Positions 16,160 to 24,097 of a DNA stretch of 64,000 bases are shown piece after piece. The notes under the pieces are model-generated. The model did not search any database, had not been told where the DNA came from, and saw only the letters and a program-made list of their open reading frames with translations. Position numbers and translations under genes: made by a program. Origin of the DNA: Pannonibacter indicus. Lineage in GTDB: Bacteria > Pseudomonadota > Alphaproteobacteria > Rhizobiales > Stappiaceae. The DNA lies in NCBI RefSeq assembly GCF_001418225.1, contig NZ_LIPT01000009.1, positions 1 through 64,000 of the forward strand, read 5' to 3'. Positions within the stretch are counted from its first letter, which is position 1; every line of letters begins with the position of its first letter.

Positions 16160-17326
16160 TCACACCTTGTCCGCCAGCCCGCGCCGGGCAAGGTTGCGGA
16201 AGAGTTCACGCAAGCCGAAGGTCCATTCCGGGCAGGCATCCGTGCGGTCGATCCAGTTGACCAGACGTCCCAGCTTCGGCGTGTGGATCTCCACCCGGTC
16301 GCCGATCTCATGGGTAAAGCCCTGCCCCATCCCGCGACGGTCCTTGACAGGGGCAAACATGGTGCCGAGGAACAGCACTACCCCATCCGGATACTGGTGA
16401 TTGCGGTTGCGGAGCTGGCTGACCAGCTCTTCTGGCGAGCGGCTGATGGCTTCCATCGGGCTTTCACCCGTCATCACGAAGCCGTCCTCACCCTCCACCA
16501 GCAGCGACACCCGCACCTTGCGCAGGTCATCGATGGTGAAGGCCTCGTCGAACAGGCGGATGAAGGGGCCGATGGCGCAGGAGGCGTTGTTGTCCTTCGC
16601 CTTGCCAAGAAGCAGCGCGGAGCGGCCCTCCACATCACGCAGGTTCACGTCATTGCCGAGGGAAGCGCCGAGAATGGCACCGTCCGAGCGAACCGCCAGA
16701 ACCACTTCCGGTTCCGGATTGTTCCACTCGGAAATGGGATGAATGCCCGCCTTTGCGCCGCAGCCGACCGGCGACATGGGCTGGGCCTTGGTGAAGATTT
16801 CCGCATCGGGCCCAATGCCCACTTCCAGATACTGGGACCACAGGCCCATGTCCTGCAGCAGCGCCTTGACCTTGCGGGCCTCTTTGGACCCGGCCTTGAC
16901 GCCGCGCAGACTGCCGCCCAGCACCGGGGCCAGCCGCTCGCGGATCTCCAGCGCGCGGGAACTGTCGCCCTTGGCCTGTTCCTCGATCACCCGCTCCAGC
17001 ATGCTGTCGGCAAAGGTGACGCCGGCCGCCTTGACCGATTGCAGATCGATGGGCGCCAGCAACTGACCGGCACTGCCATCGAGAAAGGCATCCAGCGGGC
17101 CCAGATCCGGCAGGCCAGACGCCTGCTTCAGCCGTGCGGCGATCTCCGGCATTTCAAAAAGGGAGGAAACGGTGGCGGCAATGCCTGTCAGGTTGAGCAC
17201 CTGTCCATCGCGGATAAGCACCGGGCAAGGCCCGTCTTCCGCTTTCGACCAGACACGGCCAACGAGCACGGCGTCCTGCGCATCGGCAGGCAGAATTCCA
17301 GATGCAGTAACAACTTGACCGGCCAC
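16160..17326 (-). CDS. xylX: XylX-like 2-keto-3-deoxy-pentonate dehydratase (FAH family)
   Basis: This is a fumarylacetoacetate-hydrolase-fold enzyme. It closely resembles, from memory, the Caulobacter XylX that converts 2-keto-3-deoxy-D-xylonate to alpha-ketoglutarate semialdehyde in the Weimberg pathway. Shared blocks include LLAPIDLQSVKAAGVTFADS, LWSQYLEVGIGPDAEIFTK, EWNNPEPEV with the metal-binding acidic residues, SLGNDVNLRDVEGRSALLL, NNASCAIGPF and FLGTMFAP. I place the start at GTG 17,326 because AGGAGG lies 6 nt upstream; the TTG at 17,344 would lie before that site. This gives 388 residues. It leads an operon with dctQMP, linking uptake and breakdown. XylD (21,281) supplies its substrate. 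Confidence 0.82.
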   Translation of the reverse strand: MAGQVVTASGILPADAQDAVLVGRVWSKAEDGPCPVLIRDGQVLNLTGIAATVSSLFEMPEIAARLKQASGLPDLGPLDAFLDGSAGQLLAPIDLQSVKAAGVTFADSMLERVIEEQAKGDSSRALEIRERLAPVLGGSLRGVKAGSKEARKVKALLQDMGLWSQYLEVGIGPDAEIFTKAQPMSPVGCGAKAGIHPISEWNNPEPEVVLAVRSDGAILGASLGNDVNLRDVEGRSALLLGKAKDNNASCAIGPFIRLFDEAFTIDDLRKVRVSLLVEGEDGFVMTGESPMEAISRSPEELVSQLRNRNHQYPDGVVLFLGTMFAPVKDRRGMGQGFTHEIGDRVEIHTPKLGRLVNWIDRTDACPEWTFGLRELFRNLARRGLADKV

Positions 17327-17400
17327 CAGAGCCCTCCTCCCCAATTCCCCGGACGGCAGGCCAGCGCCTCCACGCGCATTGCTCCTGCCACGCCCTGCCG

Positions 17401-17423
17401 GATTGTCTGGATGTCAGACAATC
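17401..17423. promoter_or_regulatory. Operator-like palindrome GATTGTCTG-N5-CAGACAATC
   Basis: This has perfect 9-bp arms around GATGT and lies 75 bp before the xylX start. TTGTCTG/CAGACAA half-sites resemble binding sites of FCD-type GntR regulators. The half-site CAGACAATCAC also occurs at 20,137-20,147 near the FAD-dehydrogenase promoter. A GntR gene lies 430 bp away. The pairing of protein and site is inference. Confidence 0.55.
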
Positions 17424-17512
17424 ACATTAACGAGTCTTAGCAACATGACGCCGGGCTTGTCCAGCCTATGGCAGCGCCTGTCCGCAACAACAGCGAAGAT
17501 ATGCAAACACCC

Positions 17513-17526
17513 TGCGGGTTCCCGCA
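17513..17526. promoter_or_regulatory. Operator-like palindrome TGCGGGTTCCCGCA (site 3)
   Basis: This is the third copy of the TGCGGNTTCCCGCA palindrome, 187 bp before the xylX start. It matches both copies at 5961-5995 at 13 of 14 positions. It suggests the xylX-TRAP operon shares a regulator with the sugar ABC and kinase operons. Confidence 0.6.
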
Positions 17527-17668
17527 GGTGAGGCCTTTTCCCCCAGGGACATCGGGAGCTTGCCGAAGCGCAGTCCGTGTCGAAAGACTTGGTATCAGCG
17601 GCAGCCTGCAGCCTATTGCTCTGCGACTTGACACCGGCGGACCTTCGCAAGACCCAACCGTTTCGTCA

Positions 17669-17795
17669 TGCCATGGCCCCGACCATGGCATCCATTCCAT
17701 GACATCACCGCATCTGAGAAGCGGCGAATTTCCCACAAAAAAGCAAAAAACATTTGGATAGCAAGGGTATGGATGCCATGATCAAGTCATGGCAT
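17669..17795. promoter_or_regulatory. Pair of TGCCATG...CATGGCA palindromes
   Basis: TGCCATGG-N6-CCATGGCA (17,669-17,690) and ATGCCATGA-N5-TCATGGCAT (17,773-17,795) share the same half-site about 103 bp apart. They lie in the 532-bp gap 17,327-17,858 between xylX and the GntR gene. They may be operators or paired transcript hairpins after gntR. I see no gene in this gap, only these palindromes and the two upstream ones. Confidence 0.5.
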
Positions 17796-17858
17796 GACGA
17801 AACATTAAGCTCACGAACGCGAAATCTACCGCCTGAACTGCAGACAGAGAGATATAAG

Positions 17859-18572
17859 TCAGTAAATCTCGAGATTGAGGGCAATACGGCTTGCGGCGCC
17901 TGTCAGATGCTGGCGCATGGCGGCGCGGGCGGCCATTGCGTCGCGGCTGGCTATGGCGTCACGCACGGCCACGTGTTCGGCGATGGTGATTTCGACGATC
18001 TCTTCCAGCACTGCGCTGGCCCGTGCCGCATTGATGGCAAGGCTGATGCGCTCGGCGATGAAGCCGATAAACATGCCGAAATAAGCATTGCCGGTGGCAT
18101 CGGCGACGGCCCGGTGGAAGGCAAGATCGGCAATGATGCCCTGCTCCGTCCATTTCTCCGCCCCGGTCATCTGCGCCAGCGCCTCGTCCAGCCGGGCGAG
18201 GTCTTCGGCTGTATGATGCAGGGCGGCAAGTCCGGCCGCTTCGATTTCCAGTGGCAGGCGCAACTGGAACAGGTCGCGGAAGCTCTCCCGGTCGTCCAGA
18301 TCGTCCTGGGCAATGCGGATCGGCCGCGCCTGCGGCTCGGTCACGAAAGCACCGACGCCCTGCCGCGTTTCCACCAGCCCCTCGTTGCGCAGCTGGGCAA
18401 TGGCCTCACGCACCACCGTGCGGCTGACGCCAAGGGTCTTGGCCAAAGCATGTTCCGTCGGCAACCGGTCACCGGGCTTGATCCGGCCCTCGCTGATGTC
18501 GCGGGCGATCTGGGCCGCAATGCGTGCGGGCAGATGTTCACTGCGCCGGATCTGTTCCATGCCGATGGCCAT
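17859..18572 (-). CDS. GntR-family regulator, FCD type
   Basis: This is a 237-residue repressor-like regulator. Residues 8-75 form a winged helix with IKPGDRLPTEHALAKTLGVSRTVVREAIAQL and GVGAFV. Residues 90-230 form an FCD ligand-binding domain with metal-site segments DLAFHRAVADATGN and EHVAVRDAI, so a small carboxylate probably relieves DNA binding. It is encoded just after the FAD-linked dehydrogenase, which ends 32 bp upstream, and before xylX on the same strand. Inverted repeats of the GntR type lie at 17,401-17,423 and 20,173-20,193. The likely role is substrate-dependent control of the xylX operon and of the divergent xylD and dehydrogenase genes. Confidence 0.88.
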   Translation of the reverse strand: MAIGMEQIRRSEHLPARIAAQIARDISEGRIKPGDRLPTEHALAKTLGVSRTVVREAIAQLRNEGLVETRQGVGAFVTEPQARPIRIAQDDLDDRESFRDLFQLRLPLEIEAAGLAALHHTAEDLARLDEALAQMTGAEKWTEQGIIADLAFHRAVADATGNAYFGMFIGFIAERISLAINAARASAVLEEIVEITIAEHVAVRDAIASRDAMAARAAMRQHLTGAASRIALNLEIY

Positions 18573-18604
18573 TCCCTGTCCTGTCTTCTGGGCGATCAGC
18601 GCCT

Positions 18605-20077
18605 TTACCCCGAAACTGCGGCCAAGTTCAATTGGCAGCCGGGATTCATGATGCCTTGCGGGTCGATTGCCGCCTTGATGGAGGTCAGAAGCTGGCGTTT
18701 GACAGGCTGCAGCCGCGCCTCGAAGTCAGGCTTCTTCAGCCGGCCAATGCCATGCTCGGCGCTGATCGAGCCGCCAAAGCCGTCCAGAACCGCGTTCAGC
18801 ACGGTCTTGGCCTGATAGATCCGCGCATCCGCTTCCTCCCTTGAAAGCCCCGCCGGCGGCAGCACATTGAGATGCACGTTGCCATCCCCCACGTGGCCAT
18901 AGGACACGCAGGTGCAATCGGGCAGCGCCGCATGAATGGCGGCTTCCGCTTCACGCACGAAATCCGGCACGCGCGACAGGGGCACGGAGACATCCGTGCG
19001 CAGGTGCCGCCCGCGCTTTGCCTGCCCCTCGTTCATGCCCTCGCGGAAAAGCCAGAGAGTGCGCGCCTGCGCCTGCGAGGCGGCAACCACCCCGTCCACC
19101 ACCAGCCCTTCGGCCATGACGCCTTCGAGGAAACGGCTCATCAGATCGTCCACATCGACGAGCCCGGAGCCCGAAATCTCCATCAGCACATAGGCCGGAT
19201 AATCTGCGGCCATGGGCATGGGCAGGTCCGGGATGGCCTCCTGCGCCAGGGTGAAAGCCAGCGGCGGCATGAATTCGAAAGCCGACATCAGGTCGCAGCA
19301 GTCGCGCCGCGCCCGGCGGTAAAGCCGGATGGCATCCTCCAGCGCATTGAGCCCCAGCAAGGCGGTGGCAACCTGATCCGGCTGCGGCAAGAGCTTGACG
19401 GCCACGGCGGTGACGATGCCCAGCGTGCCTTCTGCCCCGATGAAAAGCTGTTTCAGGTCGATGCCCCGGTTGTCCTTGCGAAGGGCGGAGAGGCCATCGA
19501 AAATGCTGCCGTCCGGCAGCACCACCTCCAGCCCCAGCACCAGTTCCCGCGTCATGCCATAGCGCAGAACGTTGATGCCGCCAGCATTGGTGGAAACATT
19601 TCCGCCGATGCGGCAGGAGCCTTGTGCCCCCAGCGCCAGCGGGAAGAACAGACCTGCCTCCGCCACCTTGTCCTTGAGCTCCGACAGCACCGCCCCGGCC
19701 TCGACCACGGCGGAAAAATCATCGGCATCAAGACGCCGGATGGCGGTCATCCGCTCAAGGCTCAGCACCACCTGCCCTGCCGGATCATCCGGCGTTGCGC
19801 CGAGCACCAGCCCGGTGTTGCCGCCCTGCGGCACGAGGGAAAGCCCCAGTGCGGCCACGGCCTTCACCGCCTGAGCCACATCTTGCGTGGAACGTGGCCG
19901 CAGCACGGCGACGGCGCCCGTTTCCACATCCCCGTGCCAGTCGCGGCAGTAGCGGGCCACATCAGCGCCCGCCAGCACCATATCCGCGCCAAGCGCATCC
20001 ACCAGCCTTGCCGCCACGGCTGCGCTTGCGGTTTCAGGCAGGTCTGTTCCCTGCGGGTGTTCCATCACATCCGTCAT
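18605..20077 (-). CDS. FAD-linked D-2-hydroxyacid dehydrogenase (GlcD/D2HGDH-like)
   Basis: This flavoenzyme oxidises a D-2-hydroxy acid to the 2-oxo acid and passes electrons to an electron-transfer flavoprotein or the quinone pool. The N-terminal half is a PCMH-type FAD domain with VPQGGNTGL, GAQGSCRIGGNVSTNAGG and GAEGTLGIVT. The C-terminal half is FAD-oxidase_C with metal and substrate motifs SYGHVGDGNVHLN and SAEHGIG. The AQGSCRIGGN block is typical of the D-2-hydroxyglutarate dehydrogenase subgroup. The start is uncertain: 20,077 is chosen because GGAAG is adjacent, and in-frame ATGs lie at 20,101 and 20,143. The partner substrate may be a sugar-acid breakdown product; the cluster context does not fix it. 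Confidence 0.82.
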   Translation of the reverse strand: MTDVMEHPQGTDLPETASAAVAARLVDALGADMVLAGADVARYCRDWHGDVETGAVAVLRPRSTQDVAQAVKAVAALGLSLVPQGGNTGLVLGATPDDPAGQVVLSLERMTAIRRLDADDFSAVVEAGAVLSELKDKVAEAGLFFPLALGAQGSCRIGGNVSTNAGGINVLRYGMTRELVLGLEVVLPDGSIFDGLSALRKDNRGIDLKQLFIGAEGTLGIVTAVAVKLLPQPDQVATALLGLNALEDAIRLYRRARRDCCDLMSAFEFMPPLAFTLAQEAIPDLPMPMAADYPAYVLMEISGSGLVDVDDLMSRFLEGVMAEGLVVDGVVAASQAQARTLWLFREGMNEGQAKRGRHLRTDVSVPLSRVPDFVREAEAAIHAALPDCTCVSYGHVGDGNVHLNVLPPAGLSREEADARIYQAKTVLNAVLDGFGGSISAEHGIGRLKKPDFEARLQPVKRQLLTSIKAAIDPQGIMNPGCQLNLAAVSG

Positions 20078-20172
20078 TCTTCCGGTCCCATCTGACGCCA
20101 TGGCGCGATGCCGGTCTTCACCACCGGGCGCCTGTGCAGACAATCACTCTGGCTGTTTTCAAATCCATCATA

Positions 20173-20193
20173 TAAGGTTATCAGACAACCTTA
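20173..20193. promoter_or_regulatory. GntR-type palindrome TAAGGTT-N7-AACCTTA
   Basis: This perfect 7-bp inverted repeat has centre ATCAGAC and contains the TCAGACAA half-site seen before xylX. It lies between the divergent FAD-dehydrogenase and DenD-like/xylD genes, so one bound dimer could control both directions. Confidence 0.6.
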
Positions 20194-20297
20194 CAAATGG
20201 TTTCCACACGCTGCCGCACACCGGTCCGGCAACGCTGCGGATGAAGGAAAGGCAGCCTCCCAAAGGGCTGCGATTGAGGATCCGGAGGAGAGAGAGC

Positions 20298-21284
20298 ATG
20301 CATGTTCTGATCATTGGTGCAGCTGGAATGGTGGGCCGCAAGCTGGCTGAGCGTCTGGCAAGGGATGGCCAGCTGGGCGGCAAGGCGGTGGACCGGATGA
20401 CGCTGGCCGATGTGATCGAGCCCTCCGCTCCCGCAGGCTTTTCCGGTCAGGCAAAGCTGGAGACGGCAGACCTCTCCGTCCCCGGCACCCCGGAGCGGCT
20501 GATTGCGGACCGGCCGGACGTGATCTTCCACCTCGCAGCCATTGTATCGGGTGAAGCAGAGCTCGATTTCGACAAGGGCTACCGCATCAACCTTGACGGC
20601 ACGCGCTATCTCTTCGACGCCATCCGCCTCGCCCACGGGTCAGACGGATATTATCCGCGCATGGTCTTCACCTCGTCGGTTGCCGTCTTCGGTGCGCCCC
20701 TGCCCTATCCCATCTCCGACGACTTCCACACCACGCCGCTGACAAGCTACGGCACGCAGAAGGCGATCTGCGAGCTGCTGCTGTCCGACTATTCCCGCCG
20801 CGGCTTCTTCGATGGCGTCGGCATCCGCCTGCCGACGATCTGCATCCGCCCCGGCAAGCCGAACAAGGCCGCCTCCGGCTTCTTCTCCAACATCCTGCGC
20901 GAGCCGCTCATCGGCGAAGAAGCCGTGCTGCCGGTGCCGGAGGACATCCGCCACTGGCACGCCTCGCCGCGCTCGGCCGTTGGCTTCCTGCTGCATGGCG
21001 CCACCATTGACACCGGCCTCGTCGGCCCACGCCGCAATCTCTCCATGCCCGGCGTCAGCGCCACGGTGGGCGAGCAGATCGAGGCTCTGCACCGCATTGC
21101 CGGCGAGAAGGCCGTGAAGCTGATCCGCCGCGAGCCGGACGAGATGATCATCCGCATGGTCTCTGGCTGGGCCCCCGGCTTCGAGGCCACCCGTGCCACG
21201 GCACTTGGCTTCACCGCCGAAACCTCCTTTGACGAAATCATCCGCGTCCACATCGAGGACGAGCTGGGAGGCAGCATCGCATGA
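20298..21284 (+). CDS. NAD-dependent epimerase/dehydratase-type dehydrogenase (D-erythronate dehydrogenase DenD-like)
   Basis: This is an extended short-chain dehydrogenase of 328 residues. It has the NAD-binding GAAGMVG at residues 7-13, ADLSVPG, the FTSSVAVFG strand and the catalytic YGTQK (Tyr-x3-Lys). The sequence is most like the DenD family that oxidises D-erythronate, from recognition rather than alignment. GGAGGAG lies before ATG 20,298. The stop overlaps the xylD start as ATGA, so it is translationally coupled to the pentonate dehydratase. In this setting it might instead supply the sugar or sugar-acid oxidation step that Caulobacter assigns to XylB, since no classical xylose dehydrogenase is present in the window. 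Confidence 0.78.
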   Translation: MHVLIIGAAGMVGRKLAERLARDGQLGGKAVDRMTLADVIEPSAPAGFSGQAKLETADLSVPGTPERLIADRPDVIFHLAAIVSGEAELDFDKGYRINLDGTRYLFDAIRLAHGSDGYYPRMVFTSSVAVFGAPLPYPISDDFHTTPLTSYGTQKAICELLLSDYSRRGFFDGVGIRLPTICIRPGKPNKAASGFFSNILREPLIGEEAVLPVPEDIRHWHASPRSAVGFLLHGATIDTGLVGPRRNLSMPGVSATVGEQIEALHRIAGEKAVKLIRREPDEMIIRMVSGWAPGFEATRATALGFTAETSFDEIIRVHIEDELGGSIA

Positions 21285-23065
21285 GCGGTGACAGCAAACC
21301 CGCCCGCCGGCTGCGCTCGCAGGACTGGTTCGACAATCCGGACCATCTGGACCTGACGGCGCTCTATCTGGAACGTTTCATGAATTATGGAACGACACCG
21401 GAGGAGCTGCGCTCGGGCAAGCCCATTATCGGCATTGCCCAGTCCGGCAGCGATCTCAACCCCTGCAACCGGCATCACATGGATCTGGCCAAGCGCGTGC
21501 GCGACGGCATCCGGGATGCTGGCGGCATTCCCATCGAGTTTCCGACCCATCCGCTGTTCGAGAACTGCAAGCGCCCGACGGCGGCGCTGGACCGGAACCT
21601 TGCCTATCTCGGTCTGGTGGAAATCCTCTATGGCTATCCGCTGGACGGCGTTGTGCTGACCACCGGCTGCGACAAGACCACGCCCTCGGCCCTGATGGCC
21701 GCATCCACCGTGGATATTCCGGCCATCGTCCTGTCCGGCGGGCCGATGCTGGATGGCTGGCATGACGGGGAGCTGGTGGGGTCGGGCACCGTCATCTGGC
21801 GCTCGCGCCGCAAATATGGCGCGGGCGAAATCACCCGCGAGCAATTCCTGGAAGCGGCGCTGAGCAGCGCCCCTTCCATCGGCCATTGCAACACCATGGG
21901 CACGGCGCTGACCATGAATTCCATGGCCGAAGCGCTCGGCATGTCGCTGACCGGCTGTGCCGCAATTCCCGCCGCCTACCGGGAGCGCGGCCAGATGGCC
22001 TACCGCACCGGAAGGCGGGCGGTGGAACTGGTGCTGGAGGATATGCGCCCTTCGAAGATCCTGACGCGGGAGGCGTTCCTCAACGCCATACGGGTGAACT
22101 CCGCCCTCGGCGGCTCCACCAACGCCCAGCCGCATCTGATGGCCATGGCCAAGCATGCGGGCGTTGACCTGAGGCCCGAGGACTGGCAGCTGCATGGTTA
22201 TGACATTCCGCTTCTGGCCAATGTGCAGCCGGCCGGTGCCTATCTCGGCGAGCGCTTCCACCGCGCGGGCGGCGTTCCGGCCATCATGTGGGAGCTGATG
22301 CAGGCGGGCAAGCTCGACACAGGCTGCCTCACCGTCACGGGCCGCAGCATGGGCGAAAACCTTCAAGGCTGCGAGGCCACCGACCGGGAGGTCATCCGCC
22401 CCTACACCGCTCCGATGAAGGAGCGCGCCGGGTTCCTCGTGCTGAAGGGCAATCTCTTCGACTTCGCCATCATGAAGATGAGCGTCGTCTCGGAGGATTT
22501 CCGCAAGCGCTATCTGAGCGAGCCGGGCCGCGAAGGCATCTATGAAGGCAAGGCCGTGGTCTTCGACGGGTCGGAGGATTACCACGCCCGCATCAACGAT
22601 CCCGCGCTCGGCATCGACGAGCGCACCATCCTTGCCATCCGGGGCGCGGGCCCGCTGGGCTGGCCGGGCTCGGCGGAAGTGGTCAACATGCAGCCGCCCG
22701 ATCATCTGCTGAAGCGCGGCATCACCAGCCTGCCGACCATCGGCGATGGCCGCCAGTCCGGCACCGCCGACAGCCCTTCGATCCTCAACGCTTCGCCCGA
22801 AAGCGCCGCTGGCGGCGGCCTTGCCTTCCTGCGCAGCGGCGACACCATCCGCATCGACTTCAACACCGGCCGCTGCGACATGCTGGTGGATGAGGCGGAG
22901 ATCGAACGCCGCAAGGCCGAAGGCATCCCGCCGGTGCCGCCCTCGGCCACGCCCTGGCAGAAGATCTACCGCGAAACGGTCACCCAACTCGCCGATGGCG
23001 CCACCATCCGCGATGCCGAAACCTTCCGCGGCCTCGCCTCCACTCCACCGCGTCACAACCACTGA
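21281..23065 (+). CDS. xylD: D-xylonate dehydratase (IlvD/Edd family)
   Basis: This iron-sulfur dehydratase removes water from D-xylonate to give 2-keto-3-deoxy-xylonate. The 594-residue protein matches, from memory, the Caulobacter XylD nearly throughout: RSQDWFDNPDH, LYLERFMNYG, GKPIIGIAQSGSDLNPCN with a cluster-ligand Cys, TTGCDKTTPS with the second Cys, SAPSIGHCNTMGTA with the third Cys, GGSTNAQPH, and the C-terminal RHNH. It is coupled to the preceding dehydrogenase by an ATGA overlap. The related L-arabonate dehydratases share this fold, so a different pentonate is possible, but the XylX-like gene nearby favours xylonate. A hairpin formed around its stop codon ends the unit. Confidence 0.88.
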   Translation: MSGDSKPARRLRSQDWFDNPDHLDLTALYLERFMNYGTTPEELRSGKPIIGIAQSGSDLNPCNRHHMDLAKRVRDGIRDAGGIPIEFPTHPLFENCKRPTAALDRNLAYLGLVEILYGYPLDGVVLTTGCDKTTPSALMAASTVDIPAIVLSGGPMLDGWHDGELVGSGTVIWRSRRKYGAGEITREQFLEAALSSAPSIGHCNTMGTALTMNSMAEALGMSLTGCAAIPAAYRERGQMAYRTGRRAVELVLEDMRPSKILTREAFLNAIRVNSALGGSTNAQPHLMAMAKHAGVDLRPEDWQLHGYDIPLLANVQPAGAYLGERFHRAGGVPAIMWELMQAGKLDTGCLTVTGRSMGENLQGCEATDREVIRPYTAPMKERAGFLVLKGNLFDFAIMKMSVVSEDFRKRYLSEPGREGIYEGKAVVFDGSEDYHARINDPALGIDERTILAIRGAGPLGWPGSAEVVNMQPPDHLLKRGITSLPTIGDGRQSGTADSPSILNASPESAAGGGLAFLRSGDTIRIDFNTGRCDMLVDEAEIERRKAEGIPPVPPSATPWQKIYRETVTQLADGATIRDAETFRGLASTPPRHNH

Positions 23066-23073
23066 CGCGGTGG
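23045..23073 (+). terminator. Hairpin overlapping the xylD stop codon
   Basis: CCACCGCGTCA (23,045-23,055) and TGACGCGGTGG (23,063-23,073) form an 11-bp perfect stem with a 7-nt loop. The TGA stop is the start of the second arm. No U-run follows, so it is a 3'-end protecting hairpin rather than a classical terminator. Confidence 0.5.
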
Positions 23074-23086
23074 GCGCACACGCACG

Positions 23087-23254
23087 GCGTCACCCCGGCC
23101 TTCGAGCCGGGGACCACTCACTTGCAGAGCAATGCCGCTGTCCGGAGCCTCGCGGCAGGCTCCGGCACCAGGCCTCACCTCACCGCCACAACTTTGCCGC
23201 TCCGGTTGCGAGTAGTCCCCGGATTTCCGCTTCGCTCTCGTCCGGGGCGACGCT
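23087..23254. repeat. REP-like repeat family 2, long copy 1
   Basis: The element has nested inverted repeats. The outer arms are GCGTCACCCCGG and CCGGGGCGACGC, and the inner arms CCGGGGACCACTC and GAGTAGTCCCCGG. Its right end TCCGCTTCGCTCTCGTCCGGGG matches that of the copy at 34,967-35,095. It fills the gap between two convergent operons and encodes nothing recognisable. Confidence 0.7.
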
Positions 23255-23280
23255 GAGTTTTGGGCGCGGCTGCCCCCTCC

Positions 23281-24078
23281 TCACCCCAGATCAATCATCC
23301 GGGGGCTGGTGATTACGCCGCCGAAGCCGGTGATGTGGTGGAGCCAGTAGACATAGGGCTCTGCGGACAGCGGCGGTTCGCTGGTCCAGCCGAGGCCGGG
23401 GGCATATTGGAAGGCGGGGCTGCCGGCGATGGTGGCGAAATGGCCGGCAAAGCTGGTGATCAGCGGCCGGTGCACATGACCCGTCAGCAGGTGCAGGTGG
23501 CCGGAAAAACCGGCCAGAAGCGTGCGCAGCTCGTCTCTTCCCGCCGTCAGCGTCATCCAGTCCCAGGCCGGTGAGGCAAGGCCGAAGGGCGGGTGATGCA
23601 GCATGAAGAAGGTAACGCCGGAGGTGGTCTCTTCCCGTACCTTTTCGTCGGCCAGACGCTCGGCCAGCCATGAGAGACGTCCTACGCAAAGCTCTCCCTC
23701 AACCTTGCCCGGAATGATCGTATCAAGGCCAATGACACGGATGCCCTTGTGCACCATGTCGAAGTTGAGGAACGGCTCCGGCGTGAAGGGAATGGTGCCC
23801 GCGAAAGCTGCACGCATGGCGTCCCGCCGGTCGTGATTGCCCGGCACCACAAGCACGGGAGCGTCAAACCGGGCCAGCATCCGCCGGGCCAGCGCATAGT
23901 CTTCCGCGCTGCCGCAGTCGGCCAGATCGCCGGAGATCAGCACCAGATCCGGCTGCGGCGTCAGGCTGGCGGCATCGGCCAGCACCTTTTCCACTGCGGC
24001 CAGCGTATCGGGGCGCGGATGGGCGCTTTCCTTGTCTGCGGCAAAGAGATGGAAGTCGGAGAAATGTAGAATGTACAT
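23281..24078 (-). CDS. Calcineurin-type metallophosphoesterase
   Basis: This is a class III phosphodiesterase-like enzyme of 265 residues with the full metal set: HFSDFHLF (D-x-H), ISGDLADCG (GD-x2), VVPGNHDRR (GNHD), FMLHHPPFG (H) and LTGHVHRP (GH-x-H). No signal peptide is seen, so it acts in the cytoplasm. The start at 24,078 is chosen because the upstream extension is polar and overlaps the permease gene. It is the last gene of the LacI-controlled ABC operon. This suggests it hydrolyses the imported substrate, for example a phosphodiester such as a glycerophosphodiester. Cyclic-AMP phosphodiesterases of the CpdA type share the same motifs, so the substrate is open. Confidence 0.85.
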   Translation of the reverse strand: MYILHFSDFHLFAADKESAHPRPDTLAAVEKVLADAASLTPQPDLVLISGDLADCGSAEDYALARRMLARFDAPVLVVPGNHDRRDAMRAAFAGTIPFTPEPFLNFDMVHKGIRVIGLDTIIPGKVEGELCVGRLSWLAERLADEKVREETTSGVTFFMLHHPPFGLASPAWDWMTLTAGRDELRTLLAGFSGHLHLLTGHVHRPLITSFAGHFATIAGSPAFQYAPGLGWTSEPPLSAEPYVYWLHHITGFGGVITSPRMIDLG

Positions 24079-24097
24079 GCCCTGAAAGGTCTTTCGG

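Noticed and set aside
20789-23062. 757-aa open reading frame on the minus strand
   Set aside because: It lies antisense to denD and xylD, both clearly recognisable. Its product is a low-complexity Gly/Ala/His/Arg-rich translation typical of the opposite strand of high-GC genes.
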